Part shown: one piece after another, positions 44,784-54,937 of the stretch | Numbering within the stretch: the stretch's first letter is position 1 | How the letters are laid out: every line of letters begins with the position of its first letter | Assembly (NCBI RefSeq): GCF_003063315.1 | Contig: NZ_NERV01000002.1 | Coordinates: forward strand, 682,001 to 746,000 | Direction: 5' to 3' | Source: Limnohabitans sp. T6-5 | Lineage (GTDB): Bacteria; Pseudomonadota; Gammaproteobacteria; Burkholderiales; Burkholderiaceae_C | Length of the DNA: 64,000 nt | The notes under the pieces: generated by a model | The model's input: only the letters and a program-made list of their open reading frames with translations | Told to the model about the DNA's origin: nothing | Database searches by the model: none | Translations under genes and position numbers: made by a program

Positions 44784-45067
44784 GCGGCTATATCATCGCC
44801 AACGTCCAGGTGACCCACCCGGCCCAGTACGAAGAGTACAAAAAGTGGTCGTCGGCGGCCATGCAGGCGCACAACGCCGAGGTCTGCGTTCGCGGAGGCC
44901 AAGTCCAAGTGCTTGAAGGCGACTGGTCGCCTGAGCGCATTGTGATTTTGAAATTCCCCACCTTCGAAGCCGCCAAGGCGTTTTACGATACGCCTGAATA
45001 CCTCAAAGCCCGCGAAGCCCGAGCCGGTGCGGCCATCATGCGCATGGTCGTGGTCGAAGGTCTTTAA
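44780..45067 (+). CDS. DUF1330 domain protein
   Basis: A 95-residue dimeric alpha/beta-barrel-like protein. It has [16 protein letters not shown] at the start and [20 protein letters not shown] and [17 protein letters not shown], the hallmarks of DUF1330. Its function is unknown. The ATG overlaps the kdsA stop. It is often found between kdsA and eno. Confidence 0.92.
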   Translation: MSGYIIANVQVTHPAQYEEYKKWSSAAMQAHNAEVCVRGGQVQVLEGDWSPERIVILKFPTFEAAKAFYDTPEYLKAREARAGAAIMRMVVVEGL

Positions 45068-45088
45068 CCCCTTTTATTTTTAAATTGA

Positions 45089-46387
<1,299 letters not shown>

Positions 46388-46393
46388 AGCCAG

Positions 46394-46669
46394 ATGGGCA
46401 ATCGCCTTGTTCCGATCGTGCTGGTTGTCTTGCTGACAATCATCCAGGCCCAATTGTGGTTCGGACGGGGCAGCTTGCCCAACGCTGCAGACCTGGAGCG
46501 CCAGGTCAAGCGCCAAAAGGCGGCCAATGAAGAAACCCGCCGCACCAACGAGCAGCTCAGCGCAGAGGTCAATGACCTCAAAGAGGGGCTGAACATGGTG
46601 GAAGAACGGGCGCGCCATGAGCTGGGCATGGTCAAACCCAACGAAATCTTCGTCCAGATCGCCAAATGA
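46394..46669 (+). CDS. ftsB: Cell division protein FtsB
   Basis: A 91-residue septal protein: short cytoplasmic N-terminus, one membrane segment (residues 5-22, LVPIVLVVLLTIIQAQLW), then a coiled coil (LERQVKRQKAANEETRRTNE) and a C-terminal KPNEIFVQ. FtsB bridges FtsL and FtsQ and signals to peptidoglycan synthesis. Located right after eno, the usual position. Start ATG six bases after the eno stop. Confidence 0.95.
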   Translation: MGNRLVPIVLVVLLTIIQAQLWFGRGSLPNAADLERQVKRQKAANEETRRTNEQLSAEVNDLKEGLNMVEERARHELGMVKPNEIFVQIAK

Positions 46670-46784
46670 TGCCCCCCACAGAGAACGCAGTTTTTGCGCG
46701 GACTTGTGCGGGCCATGTGCACAAGCTGCGCAAGTGGCATGGGAATGGGGTCAAGTCGCAGACACCGCTGCCTCAAGCCTGCGC

Positions 46785-47429
46785 ATGAGTGCAAGGCGCA
46801 TTGCCATCGTGGGTGCACCGCGCACCGGCAAAACATGGCTGACCCACAGCCTGGCCAAAGTGCTTCAGTCGCGCGGCCATGGGGTGCAGATGGTGAAGGA
46901 ATGCCCGCTACCGGGATTCGAGGTTGAAGGCCGAACGCTGCAAGCCGATGAACAACTCAGCAAAAGGCTCACTCAGGCAGCGAAGCGCAGCCAGACAGCT
47001 TGGTTGATTTCTGACAGCACGCCCCTCATGACGGCGGTGCAGCAGCACATGCAGTGGGCAGATGAGCGCCTGTATCCGATGGCGCTGACGCATCAAGCCA
47101 TGTACGACAACACCCTGTTCATGGGCTTGGACTTGCCTGGGGCGGTCGATGGGATGCCACTTGGCGGCCCGGTGGACACGCTCTTGCGCCAGGCGCTTGA
47201 CCGTGCGGGCATTGCTTACCGCGTGGTTTACGGGCAAGGCCACCAGCGCCTGAACAACGCCTTGCTGGCCTTGGGTTGGACTGGCGAAGACGATGCTGCC
47301 CGGATGACCCGCGAAAACGCTCAATTTGCCATCAACCAGGGCCGCACCGTGTGGCAGTGCAACGAATGCAGTGACCCCGATTGCGAACACAAGCTGTTCA
47401 CTGGACTGATGGAACGCCGTACCCATTGA
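46785..47429 (+). CDS. P-loop ATPase/kinase, NadR-like
   Basis: A 214-residue protein with Walker A GAPRTGKTWLTHSL near residue 9, and later ISDSTPLMTAVQQHMQW. It contains a Cys pair near the C-terminus (WQCNECSDPDCEHKLFTGL). The group resembles NadR-type AAA kinases, but the substrate is unknown. The ATG at 46785 is preceded by no strong RBS, so the start is moderate. A 115-base gap separates it from ftsB. Confidence 0.65.
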   Translation: MSARRIAIVGAPRTGKTWLTHSLAKVLQSRGHGVQMVKECPLPGFEVEGRTLQADEQLSKRLTQAAKRSQTAWLISDSTPLMTAVQQHMQWADERLYPMALTHQAMYDNTLFMGLDLPGAVDGMPLGGPVDTLLRQALDRAGIAYRVVYGQGHQRLNNALLALGWTGEDDAARMTRENAQFAINQGRTVWQCNECSDPDCEHKLFTGLMERRTH

Positions 47430-47477
47430 CATTCAGGTCACGCGAAGTGTCCAACATGGCTTGCATTTCGCAGGCAC

Positions 47478-47550
47478 CATGTCGGCGTCTTTGACCATCG
47501 ACCTACCAAAGCCTGGCAGTCCGCAGGTCGGCACTCGCAGAGTCCGACGT
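47478..47550. repeat. REP-like element pair
   Basis: Inverted units: CATGTCGGCGTC... to CGACCTAC (47478-47506) and GCAGGTCGGCACTCGCAGAG to CCGACGT (47523-47550). The second is closest to the arm at 33589 (TCGGCACTCG-AGAGTCCGAC). Intergenic, between the P-loop gene and hslO. Confidence 0.7.
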
Positions 47551-47552
47551 TT

Positions 47553-48539
47553 TCAGTGCAACGAGCCGCCCGACACATCGGCTGGCAAGCCGGTGAACAG
47601 GCCTGCGGCGTCGACCGGGTCGAAGCGGTACTCGGCGCCGCAAAAATCGCAACCCACTTCCACCTGGCCTTGCTCGGCGAGGATGCCCTCAACCTCTTCT
47701 GTGCCCAGGCTACGGATCATGTTGCCCACCCGTTCGCGGTTGCAGCGACATGCAAAACGGGGACCGGACTCACCCTTGAGCGGTTCAAAACGGGCCAGAG
47801 GCTCTTCCCAATACAAGCGGTGCAAGATGGTTTCTGAATCCAGCGTCAACAGCTCTTCGCGCTTGAGGCTCTTGGTCAAAATGGCAATGCGACTGAAATC
47901 CTCGCTCTGTCCCAAAGCCGCTTCGCGCTCCACGGAATCGACTTGTCCGGCCAGGTTGCCCTCGCCTTCAATGGGCAAACGCTGGATCAGCAAGCCCGCT
48001 GCAACCTGGTCATCGGCCGCCAACACCAGCACGGTGTCCAGTTGCTCGGACTGGAGCATGTAGTGCTCCAGCACTTCGCTGATGTTCTCGAGTTTTTCAC
48101 CCCGGTCACCAAACAGCGGCACCACCCCCTGGTAGGGCTGCTGGCCGGGCAAGCGGTCTTGCGGGTCGAGCGTGATGGCGCAACGCCCTTCATTGTTCAC
48201 GTTCACCATCTGGCTCAGGCTGGCGTCACTGGCCACTTCGCCCACCTGGGTGCATGTGGCCCGCAAGCTGAAATCGGGCTGCACCTCGACCACCCCCAGC
48301 TTGACCGGGCCGTCACCAAAGATCTGCAAGACCAAAGCGCCATTGAACTTGATGTTGCCTTGCATCAGCACCCCGGCGGCGGCCATCTCTCCCAGCAACT
48401 GGCGAACCGGGGCGGGATAGGCACCTGTTTGGGTGTTGGCAGCGCGACGCGCCAGAATGTCTTGCCAGGCATCGGTCAGGCGCACCAGCATGCCGCGCAC
48501 GGGCAGACCGTCAAAAATGAATTTATGGAGTTCGGACAA
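47553..48539 (-). CDS. hslO: Redox-regulated chaperone Hsp33
   Basis: A 328-residue redox-switched holdase. The four Zn-binding Cys are present as CRC (in RFACRCNRERV, about residue 265) and CDFC (in VGCDFCGAEYRF), the CXC-X~30-CXXC pattern. N-terminal domain begins LHKFIFDGLPVRGMLVRLTD. Oxidation releases Zn and activates it. The frame is intact. Divergent from the next gene. Confidence 0.95.
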   Translation of the reverse strand: MSELHKFIFDGLPVRGMLVRLTDAWQDILARRAANTQTGAYPAPVRQLLGEMAAAGVLMQGNIKFNGALVLQIFGDGPVKLGVVEVQPDFSLRATCTQVGEVASDASLSQMVNVNNEGRCAITLDPQDRLPGQQPYQGVVPLFGDRGEKLENISEVLEHYMLQSEQLDTVLVLAADDQVAAGLLIQRLPIEGEGNLAGQVDSVEREAALGQSEDFSRIAILTKSLKREELLTLDSETILHRLYWEEPLARFEPLKGESGPRFACRCNRERVGNMIRSLGTEEVEGILAEQGQVEVGCDFCGAEYRFDPVDAAGLFTGLPADVSGGSLH

Positions 48540-48606
48540 AGTTCAATCAACAGCCACTAGGGGCTGATCCTCAATGGTGAATGGGTGCAATCTGGCGAGA
48601 AACATC

Positions 48607-49131
48607 TCAGCCGATTTTCTTCAACCCTGCCTTGAAGCGGCGGGCGTTTTCGGTGTAGTGCCTGGCGCTTTGGCGCAAGCCTTCAATTTGCTCGGGGCTC
48701 AATTCGCGCACCACTTTGGCGGGACTGCCCATGATCATGGAGCCATCAGGAAACTCTTTGCCCTCGGTGACCAGAGAACCGGCCCCCACCAGGCAATTTT
48801 TGCCAATTTTGGCGCCATTGAGCACCACAGCGCCAATGCCAATCAAGGACTCGTCACCAATGGTGCAGCCGTGCAGCATGACCATGTGGCCCACGGTCAC
48901 ATTTTTGCCCACCTTGATCGGTTTGCCGTGGTCGGCGTGCATCACGCTGCCATCCTGGATGTTGCTGCCCTCGCCAATTTCGATGGTTTCCGTGTCACCG
49001 CGGATCGTGGTGCCAAACCAGACGCTGGCATCTGCGGCAATCTTGACTGATCCCATGACCTGAGCCGAGTCGGCCACCCAGGCGCTGTCGGCCACTTCGG
49101 GGATGTGCGAGTCAAGTTGGTAAAGGGCCAT
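48607..49131 (-). CDS. Gamma-class carbonic anhydrase family protein
   Basis: A 174-residue left-handed beta-helix protein built of hexapeptide repeats. Candidate metal His residues are in [18 protein letters not shown]. The C-terminal helix ([20 protein letters not shown]) matches the YrdA/CaiE-like branch. Some members are carbonic anhydrases and others unknown. Start is the ATG at 49131; the frame runs further 5' without homology. Confidence 0.9.
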   Translation of the reverse strand: MALYQLDSHIPEVADSAWVADSAQVMGSVKIAADASVWFGTTIRGDTETIEIGEGSNIQDGSVMHADHGKPIKVGKNVTVGHMVMLHGCTIGDESLIGIGAVVLNGAKIGKNCLVGAGSLVTEGKEFPDGSMIMGSPAKVVRELSPEQIEGLRQSARHYTENARRFKAGLKKIG

Positions 49132-49213
49132 GGGTGTCTCCAGTCGTTCGTCTGTAAAACCTACAATTGTAGGCAAGCCCAAACCGGGCTGTGGCCCTTG
49201 ATTTTGATTGACC

Positions 49214-49990
49214 ATGCACTCTTTGCGCTCTGCCGCCCTGGCCCCTTGGGCACAAACCGATCCTGTGCTCAAGGCACAAGCCACTTTGGCGCTGGACTTG
49301 AGCCTGCCGGTGGGTGCAGATGAAGCCCTGCCAGCCCCCCATACTGGCCCTGGCCGATCCGCCCGGCCTGAGCTGGTACCCCACACCCAGCTCAAAGCCA
49401 AATCAATGGCCACCACCGAAGGTCGGGCCATGCTGGTGCACTCGATTGCCCACATTGAACTCAACGCCATTGATCTGGCACTCGACGTGGTCTGGCGTTT
49501 TGCGGGCATGCCCGACGCCTTCTACACCGACTGGGTGCACATTGCGCAAGAGGAAGCCAAGCACTTCAGCCTGCTGCGCACACACCTGGTGGGCATGGGC
49601 TACGACTATGGTGACTTTGCGGCCCACAACACCCTGTGGGACATGGCCGAGCGCACCCGTGGCGACTTGCTGGCCCGCATCGGCATCGTACCCCGCACCA
49701 TGGAAGCCCGAGGTCTGGACGCCTCACCGGGTGTCAAAAACAAGCTGGTCAGTGCCGGTGACCATGCTGCGGGCAAGATTCTGGACATCATTTTGGAAGA
49801 AGAAATCGGCCATGTGGCCGCAGGCAACCGCTGGTACCGTTACCTGTGCGCCAAGCGGGGGCTCGACCCGATCAGCACCTATGCCGAGCTGATCGCGCAA
49901 TACGACGCCCCGAAATTGCGCCCGCCCTTCAACATGGAAGCACGGCGCTTGGCGGGGTTTGAAGAGGCGGAATTGGCGGCGCTGAGCTGA
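49214..49990 (+). CDS. DUF455 family ferritin-like protein
   Basis: A 258-residue protein of the DUF455 family. The helical metal-binding motifs are visible: [37 protein letters not shown] and [16 protein letters not shown], giving E/H sites of a diiron-like bundle. Some members are related to tRNA-modifying MiaE proteins; a function is not established. A TTG at 49208 could be the true start. The gene is divergent to the gamma-CA gene. Confidence 0.85.
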   Translation: MHSLRSAALAPWAQTDPVLKAQATLALDLSLPVGADEALPAPHTGPGRSARPELVPHTQLKAKSMATTEGRAMLVHSIAHIELNAIDLALDVVWRFAGMPDAFYTDWVHIAQEEAKHFSLLRTHLVGMGYDYGDFAAHNTLWDMAERTRGDLLARIGIVPRTMEARGLDASPGVKNKLVSAGDHAAGKILDIILEEEIGHVAAGNRWYRYLCAKRGLDPISTYAELIAQYDAPKLRPPFNMEARRLAGFEEAELAALS

Positions 49991-50000
49991 CAACCCGGCC

Positions 50001-50113
50001 CACAGGTCGGCGGCTTCAGCCACGACATGCAGGCTTTGGCGCAGGCATGTGTCGGGGCTGAAGCCGCCGACCTACAAGAAGCACACGCGTCGGGGCTGAA
50101 GCCGCAGGCCTAC
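50001..50113. repeat. Cluster of three REP-like units
   Basis: Plus-orientation unit CAGGTCGGCGGCTTCAGCC (50003-) ending CGACATG; inverted unit TGTCGGGGCTGAAGCCGCCG to ACCTAC (50049-50075); second inverted unit GTCGGGGCTGAAGCCGCAGG to CCTAC (50089-50113). A dense cluster between DUF455 and xerD. Confidence 0.75.
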
Positions 50114-50123
50114 AAGGGGCACA

Positions 50124-51035
50124 TTAGCCGCGCGGGTGGTGCTGCGCATGCAGGCTTTTGAGCCGTTCACGCGCCACATGGGTATAAATCGTGGTGGTCG
50201 AGATGTCAGCATGCCCCAAGAGCATTTGCACTGCCCGCAAATCGGCCCCATGGTTGAGCAAGTGCGTGGCAAAAGCGTGGCGCAAGGTGTGCGGTGACAA
50301 CGGCGAGGTGATGCCCGCCTGGATGGCGTAACGCTTGACCAGGTTCCAGAACATGATGCGCGACATGGCCGTGCCAGGCTTGGGGCCGCTGGAGGTGATG
50401 AACAGGTCTTCGGTCTGCCGCGACCCCAACAAGGCCGGTCGGGCTTGTGCCATGTAACGCTGCAAGCGCTCACGCGCCTCCTCGCCAAACGGCACCAGAC
50501 GCTCCTTGCTGCCTTTGCCCATGATGCGCAGCACCCCCTCATTCAGCGAGACGTGCAGCGTCTTCAGGCCCACCAGCTCGCTCACGCGCAAGCCACTGGC
50601 GTACATCAGCTCCAGCATGGCGCGGTCGCGCATGCCCAGCTCGGTGGCCACATCGGGGGCACACAGCAAGGCATCGACCTGGGCTTCCCCCAAAGTTTTA
50701 GGCACACGCAAAGCTTGTTTGGCCGCCAGCATGCGCAGCGTCGGATCCTGCTGCACCAGCCGTTCGCGCAGTGCCCAGCGGAAATAGCGCTTGAAAACCG
50801 TCAGCCGCCGGTTTGCCGAAGTGGCTTTGCTCAGTGCATGCCGGTCTGCAAAATAGGCCTGCAGATGGTGTTCTTGCGTGTCATCCAGCGCCAGCTGGTG
50901 CTTCAAAAAAAGCCAGCTGGCCAAGAGCGCCAGATCGCGCCGATAGGCGGCCAGGGTGTTGGCCGCCAGTCCATCCTCCAGCCACAGGGCATCGGCAAAG
51001 CGGTCAATCGACGACTGGCTGCTGACGTGCATCAA
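50124..51035 (-). CDS. xerD: Tyrosine recombinase XerD
   Basis: A 303-residue recombinase that resolves chromosome dimers at dif with XerC. Catalytic residues: R in [25 protein letters not shown] (HxxR), H in [12 protein letters not shown] and its Tyr. N-terminal SAM-like domain begins [15 protein letters not shown]. Length normal. Its start overlaps the stop of the upstream Bug receptor gene (ATGA-type). Confidence 0.95.
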   Translation of the reverse strand: MMHVSSQSSIDRFADALWLEDGLAANTLAAYRRDLALLASWLFLKHQLALDDTQEHHLQAYFADRHALSKATSANRRLTVFKRYFRWALRERLVQQDPTLRMLAAKQALRVPKTLGEAQVDALLCAPDVATELGMRDRAMLELMYASGLRVSELVGLKTLHVSLNEGVLRIMGKGSKERLVPFGEEARERLQRYMAQARPALLGSRQTEDLFITSSGPKPGTAMSRIMFWNLVKRYAIQAGITSPLSPHTLRHAFATHLLNHGADLRAVQMLLGHADISTTTIYTHVARERLKSLHAQHHPRG

Positions 51036-52006
51036 TCCAGCTTGAGTTTTTGCTGGTCCACGACCTTTTTATAGACCTCGAATTCGGCCTTGATCTGGGC
51101 GGCGAATTCTTCGGGGGAATTCCCGACCACCAAGGAGCCGGTGTCATGGATGCGCTTGACCACGGCGGGGTCTTGCAAGGCCTTTTTGACCCCTGCATTG
51201 ACCTTGTCAACCACCTCTTTGGGCAGATTCTTCGGACCATAAATGCCGTAGTAGGCCATGCGGTTCACGGGCTCCAGCCCCACTTCCTTGAAGGTCGGCA
51301 CATTGGGCAATTGCGGCAAACGCTGGGGGGCAGCCACCACAATGGGGATCAGTTTGCCGGTACTGATGAAGGGCATGGCCGAAGGCATGTTGTCAAAAAT
51401 AATCGGCACCTGACCGGCCACGGTGTCGTTGAGCGCAGGGCCTGCACCACGGTAGGGAATGTGGGTGATGAACACCCCCGCCAAACCCTTCCACAGCTCG
51501 GTCTGCAAGTGGCCAATGCCACCCGTACCGGAGGAGGAATACGAATATTTACCGGGATTTTTCTTCAGTTCCGCCACAAAGCCCTTGTAGTCATGGGCCG
51601 GAAAGCTCGGATGCACCGCGATCACATTGGGCGTAGCCGCAATGTTGACAATGGGGGTGAAATCAGTGATCGGGTTGTAGGGAATCTTGGGGTTGATGGC
51701 CGGGTTGGCAGCCGTGGTGGACACGGTGGCCACCCCCAGCGAATAGCCATCAGGGCTGGACTTGGCTGTTTCGTTGGCCCCGACCACACCACCACCACCC
51801 GCCTTGTTCTCGACCACCACCGATTGGCCCAGGGCTTTGCCCAGCGGCTCAGAAATGACCCGGGCCACGATGTCGGTCGTGCCACCCGGGGCAAAAGGCA
51901 CCTGCAACTTGATCACACGATTGGGATAAGCCTGCGCCCAAACAGAACCACTGGCCACAGCCGATGCAGCCAAAGCGGCCACAGAAATCCAATCACGACG
52001 CTTCAT
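51032..52006 (-). CDS. Bug/TctC-family periplasmic binding protein
   Basis: A 324-residue tripartite tricarboxylate transporter receptor. A signal peptide ([23 protein letters not shown]-like cleavage) precedes [20 protein letters not shown] and [20 protein letters not shown], diagnostic of the Bug fold. Usually single genes without the transporter in Burkholderiales; binds a carboxylate. The ATG at 52006 has a GGAG site. Confidence 0.92.
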   Translation of the reverse strand: MKRRDWISVAALAASAVASGSVWAQAYPNRVIKLQVPFAPGGTTDIVARVISEPLGKALGQSVVVENKAGGGGVVGANETAKSSPDGYSLGVATVSTTAANPAINPKIPYNPITDFTPIVNIAATPNVIAVHPSFPAHDYKGFVAELKKNPGKYSYSSSGTGGIGHLQTELWKGLAGVFITHIPYRGAGPALNDTVAGQVPIIFDNMPSAMPFISTGKLIPIVVAAPQRLPQLPNVPTFKEVGLEPVNRMAYYGIYGPKNLPKEVVDKVNAGVKKALQDPAVVKRIHDTGSLVVGNSPEEFAAQIKAEFEVYKKVVDQQKLKLD

Positions 52007-52160
52007 GCAAATACTCCTCGAAAATATCATTCGATCATAGGCAATAAATTCGCCCATCGACAAGGGGAAAACCCACGAACTCAACAAGACCCAGCTGAGT
52101 TGGGCGCCGAGGTGACAGTCTGCAGGCCACCCGGTCCATGCGGGCGGTTATCCTCAAGCC

Positions 52161-53066
52161 GTGAACTTTGCACAACTTCTTTTCCCCGACTTCTCCCTGA
52201 TCTTGTGCGGCTATTTGATTTGCCGCTTCACGGCACTGAACCGTCCACTGTGGCAGCAGGTCGAAACCCTGGTGTATTTCTTCCTGTTCCCGGTGCTGCT
52301 GTTTCATTCGATTTTGAAAAGCCCCATCGACTTGAACGCCGCCTCCAGCCTGATTGGCGCAGGGGTGAGCTTGGGGCTGTGTGCCATTGCCCTGTCGTAC
52401 AGCCTGCCTTATTGGCCGCTGTTGGGCAAACGCCTGGACCAGCGCGACCATGCCGCCAGCGCGCAGGTTGCATTTCGCTTCAACTCCTTCATCGCCTTGG
52501 CACTGGCCGACCGGCTGGCGGGCCCAGAAGGCTTGTTGATGATCTCGATGCTAATTGGCGTTTGCGTGCCGCTGTTCAATGTGGCTGCGGTCTGGCCCAT
52601 GGCCCGGCATGCCAATTCAAGCTTCCTGCGCGAACTGCTGCGCAACCCGCTGATCATCGCCACCTGCTCCGGCCTGATCGGCAATTTGCTGGGTTTTCGG
52701 ATTCCGCAGTGGTTGGACCCCAGTTTTGGTCGCATCGGCGCCGCCTCGCTAGCCCTGGGCCTGATGGCCGCGGGTGCAGGCATGCAATTGGGCACCCTGC
52801 GCCAGGGCAAGTTGCTGGGCCTGAGCCTGTTGAGCATCAAACACCTGCTGCTGCCCTTGATCGCGCTGGGCATGTCGCATGTTTTTCACCTCGGCGCCAC
52901 CCAAACCACCGTCTTGCTGGCCTTTTCGGCTTTGCCCACGGCATCGACTTGCTACGTGCTGGCGGCCCGCATGGGCTACAACGGACCTTATGTCGCAGGC
53001 TTGGTCACGCTGTCCACCCTGTCGGGCATGCTGAGCCTGCCATTTGCGCTGGGTGTGTTGCGTTGA
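52161..53066 (+). CDS. AEC-family transporter
   Basis: A 301-residue inner-membrane protein of the auxin efflux carrier family with ten hydrophobic segments, for example ASSLIGAGVSLGLCAIALSY, LLMISMLIGVCVPLFNVAAV and TTVLLAFSALPTASTCYVLA. Exports small organic acids or metabolites in some relatives; substrate unknown. The start is a GTG. Its stop TGA is inside a heptamer array. Confidence 0.85.
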   Translation: MNFAQLLFPDFSLILCGYLICRFTALNRPLWQQVETLVYFFLFPVLLFHSILKSPIDLNAASSLIGAGVSLGLCAIALSYSLPYWPLLGKRLDQRDHAASAQVAFRFNSFIALALADRLAGPEGLLMISMLIGVCVPLFNVAAVWPMARHANSSFLRELLRNPLIIATCSGLIGNLLGFRIPQWLDPSFGRIGAASLALGLMAAGAGMQLGTLRQGKLLGLSLLSIKHLLLPLIALGMSHVFHLGATQTTVLLAFSALPTASTCYVLAARMGYNGPYVAGLVTLSTLSGMLSLPFALGVLR

Positions 53067-53135
53067 GCGTTGGGCGTTGGGCGTTGGGCGTTGGGCGTTG
53101 GGCGTTGATGGTTGAGGGTTGAGGGTTGAGGGTTG
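53061..53135. repeat. Heptanucleotide array at the AEC gene end
   Basis: GTTGAGC, then about six GTTGGGC copies, then GTTGATG and GTTGAGG copies. Same heptamer as at 40651 but with a GTTGAGG drift. The AEC stop is in the first unit. Confidence 0.85.
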
Positions 53136-53161
53136 TGCAAGTGACCATGCAAAACGCAAGG

Positions 53162-53261
53162 TTCAGCCCCGACATGGGCGGTATTTGTAGGTCGGCGGCT
53201 TCAGCCCCGACTTGGATCTGCACCAACACCAGCAATGTCGGAGCTGAAGCTACCGACCTAC
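53162..53261. repeat. REP-like pair; supplies the queG stop
   Basis: A truncated TTCAGCCCCGACATG (53162-53176), a full GTAGGTCGGCGGCTTCAGCC-type unit (53187-53212) and an inverted ATGTCGGAGCTGAAGCTACC unit ending GACCTAC (53235-53261). On the minus strand the queG stop TAG is in the GTAG of the inverted unit. Confidence 0.8.
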
Positions 53262-54391
53262 AGGGCGGCATTCACGGGTTGCTGCGTCAGCCCCGACTTT
53301 GACTGCGACCACCGCACCTGTTCTTGCACCACCGGATCGGGGTGTGTCGCCTGGGCGGACAAGGCCTGTTGCAAGCTGGCCCGCTCTGCGGCATCCAGCG
53401 CAGCCGACGCCAGCGCGTTGCCCGCTGCCAGCGCCAGGTTGCGCAGCCAACGGGCGTGGCCGATTCGGCGGATGGCGCTGCCTTCGGTGCGGCGCAAAAA
53501 CTCCTCCTCGCTCCATGCCATGAGCTGAGCGATGCGGCCAGCGCTCAAACCTTCGCGTGGCTGCCAGTCCGGCAAGGGGCTGATTTGCGCAAACTTGTTC
53601 CAGGGACAAGCCAGCTGGCAATCGTCACAACCGTAAATGCGGTTGCCAATCAAGGGGCGCAGGGCTTCATCGATCGGCCCCGCATGCTCGATCGTCAAAT
53701 AAGAAATGCAACGCCGCGCATCCAATTTGTAGGGGCCGACGATGGCCTGGGTTGGGCACAGGTCCATGCAGGCTGTGCACTGGCCGCAATGGGCAGACAC
53801 GGCAGCTGTCTCGGGCAGCGCAAAGTCCACGAACAACTCGCCCAGAAAAAACATCGATCCCGCCTCACGCGAGAGGACCAAGGTGTGCTTGCCGCGCCAG
53901 CCCAGGCCGCTGCGGGTGGCCAGTTCGGCCTCCAGAACCGGGGCCGAGTCGGTGAACACGCGGTGCCCAAACGGCCCAATGGCTTGCGCAACGCGCTCCT
54001 GCAGTTTTTGCAAACGGCTGCGCAGGACCTTGTGGTAATCGCGCCCTCGGGCATAAATCGACACCACCGCCTCGCCCGGCTGCACACTGCGGGCGGTTTC
54101 GCGGGCCACCCAGTCGGGCGGTGTGCCTGGCGGCAGGTAATCCATGCGGGCCGTGATCACGCTCACCGTGCCCGGCACCAGCTCAGCCGGGCGGGCGCGC
54201 TTGAGGCCGTGGTTGGCCATATAGCCCATGCTGCCGTGAAATCCGGCGGCCAGCCAAGCTTGTAAGCCTGGCTCGGCCGAGGTCAAATCAATGCCTGTCA
54301 CGCCAATTTGGGACAATCCCAACTCACGCGCCCAGATCTGGATCTGGGGCCACAGTTCAAGAAGGTCGATTTGAATACGTTGAGCAGTCAC
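53258..54391 (-). CDS. queG: Epoxyqueuosine reductase
   Basis: A 377-residue cobalamin-dependent enzyme for the last step of queuosine tRNA modification. The iron-sulfur motifs CGQCTACMDLCPTQAI and CDDCQLACPWNKF are intact, each giving a 4Fe-4S ligand set. N-terminal DYHKVLRSRL and LGWRGKHTLVL belong to the catalytic part. The start is a GTG at 54391; the stop is in a REP. Divergent from tsaE with overlapping 5' ends. Confidence 0.94.
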   Translation of the reverse strand: MTAQRIQIDLLELWPQIQIWARELGLSQIGVTGIDLTSAEPGLQAWLAAGFHGSMGYMANHGLKRARPAELVPGTVSVITARMDYLPPGTPPDWVARETARSVQPGEAVVSIYARGRDYHKVLRSRLQKLQERVAQAIGPFGHRVFTDSAPVLEAELATRSGLGWRGKHTLVLSREAGSMFFLGELFVDFALPETAAVSAHCGQCTACMDLCPTQAIVGPYKLDARRCISYLTIEHAGPIDEALRPLIGNRIYGCDDCQLACPWNKFAQISPLPDWQPREGLSAGRIAQLMAWSEEEFLRRTEGSAIRRIGHARWLRNLALAAGNALASAALDAAERASLQQALSAQATHPDPVVQEQVRWSQSKSGLTQQPVNAAL

Positions 54392-54937
54392 CCGCCGATT
54401 GTAGGAAGCCCCGCAGCTGCCCCCCGCTGGACAACGCTGTGGCCCAACGAAGCCGCCACGCAGGCCTTTGCCACCGCGCTCGCTGCAGCTTTGCAAAGCT
54501 GGCCCGGTGGGCGTGATGCACGCATCGAATTGCGTGGCAATTTGGGGGCAGGCAAAACCACACTGGTGCGCCACCTGCTGCGTGCCGCAGGGGTTCAAGG
54601 TCGCATCAAAAGCCCCACTTACGCCGTGGTCGAACCGCACCAAACGGGCACAGGGGACGCCGCCTGGCCCATCTGGCACTTCGACTTTTACCGCTTTAAT
54701 GACCCGCAGGAATGGGAAGACGCCGGGTTTCGGGACATCTTTGCCGGGCCCGGGCTCAAACTCATGGAATGGCCAGACAAAGTCACAGGCCAGCTGCCCC
54801 CTCCCGACTGGGTGATCGCCCTAGAGGCGATAGATGAGAACCAGCGCCGCGTGGACATCCAAGCCCAGACCCCTCAAGGCCAGGACTGGCTGCAGTCCTG
54901 GACGAGCACAACGACAGGTGCACCTCATGCCTGCTGA
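54371..54937 (+). CDS. tsaE: tRNA threonylcarbamoyladenosine ATPase TsaE
   Basis: A 188-residue ATPase for t6A synthesis. Walker A is NLGAGKTTLVRHLL near residue 57; later SPTYAVVE, HFDFYRF and DIFAGPGLKLMEWPDK. The start is unclear: TTG 54371 is used and overlaps the queG start on the other strand; a later TTG at 54380 is possible. The 3' end overlaps the amiC start by 11 bases, so translation may be coupled. Confidence 0.88.
   Translation: MNTLSSHPPIVGSPAAAPRWTTLWPNEAATQAFATALAAALQSWPGGRDARIELRGNLGAGKTTLVRHLLRAAGVQGRIKSPTYAVVEPHQTGTGDAAWPIWHFDFYRFNDPQEWEDAGFRDIFAGPGLKLMEWPDKVTGQLPPPDWVIALEAIDENQRRVDIQAQTPQGQDWLQSWTSTTTGAPHAC

Noticed and set aside
51050..53122. 690-codon frame on the plus strand
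   Set aside because: It spans the antisense of the Bug receptor gene and a shifted frame of the AEC gene; no domain.
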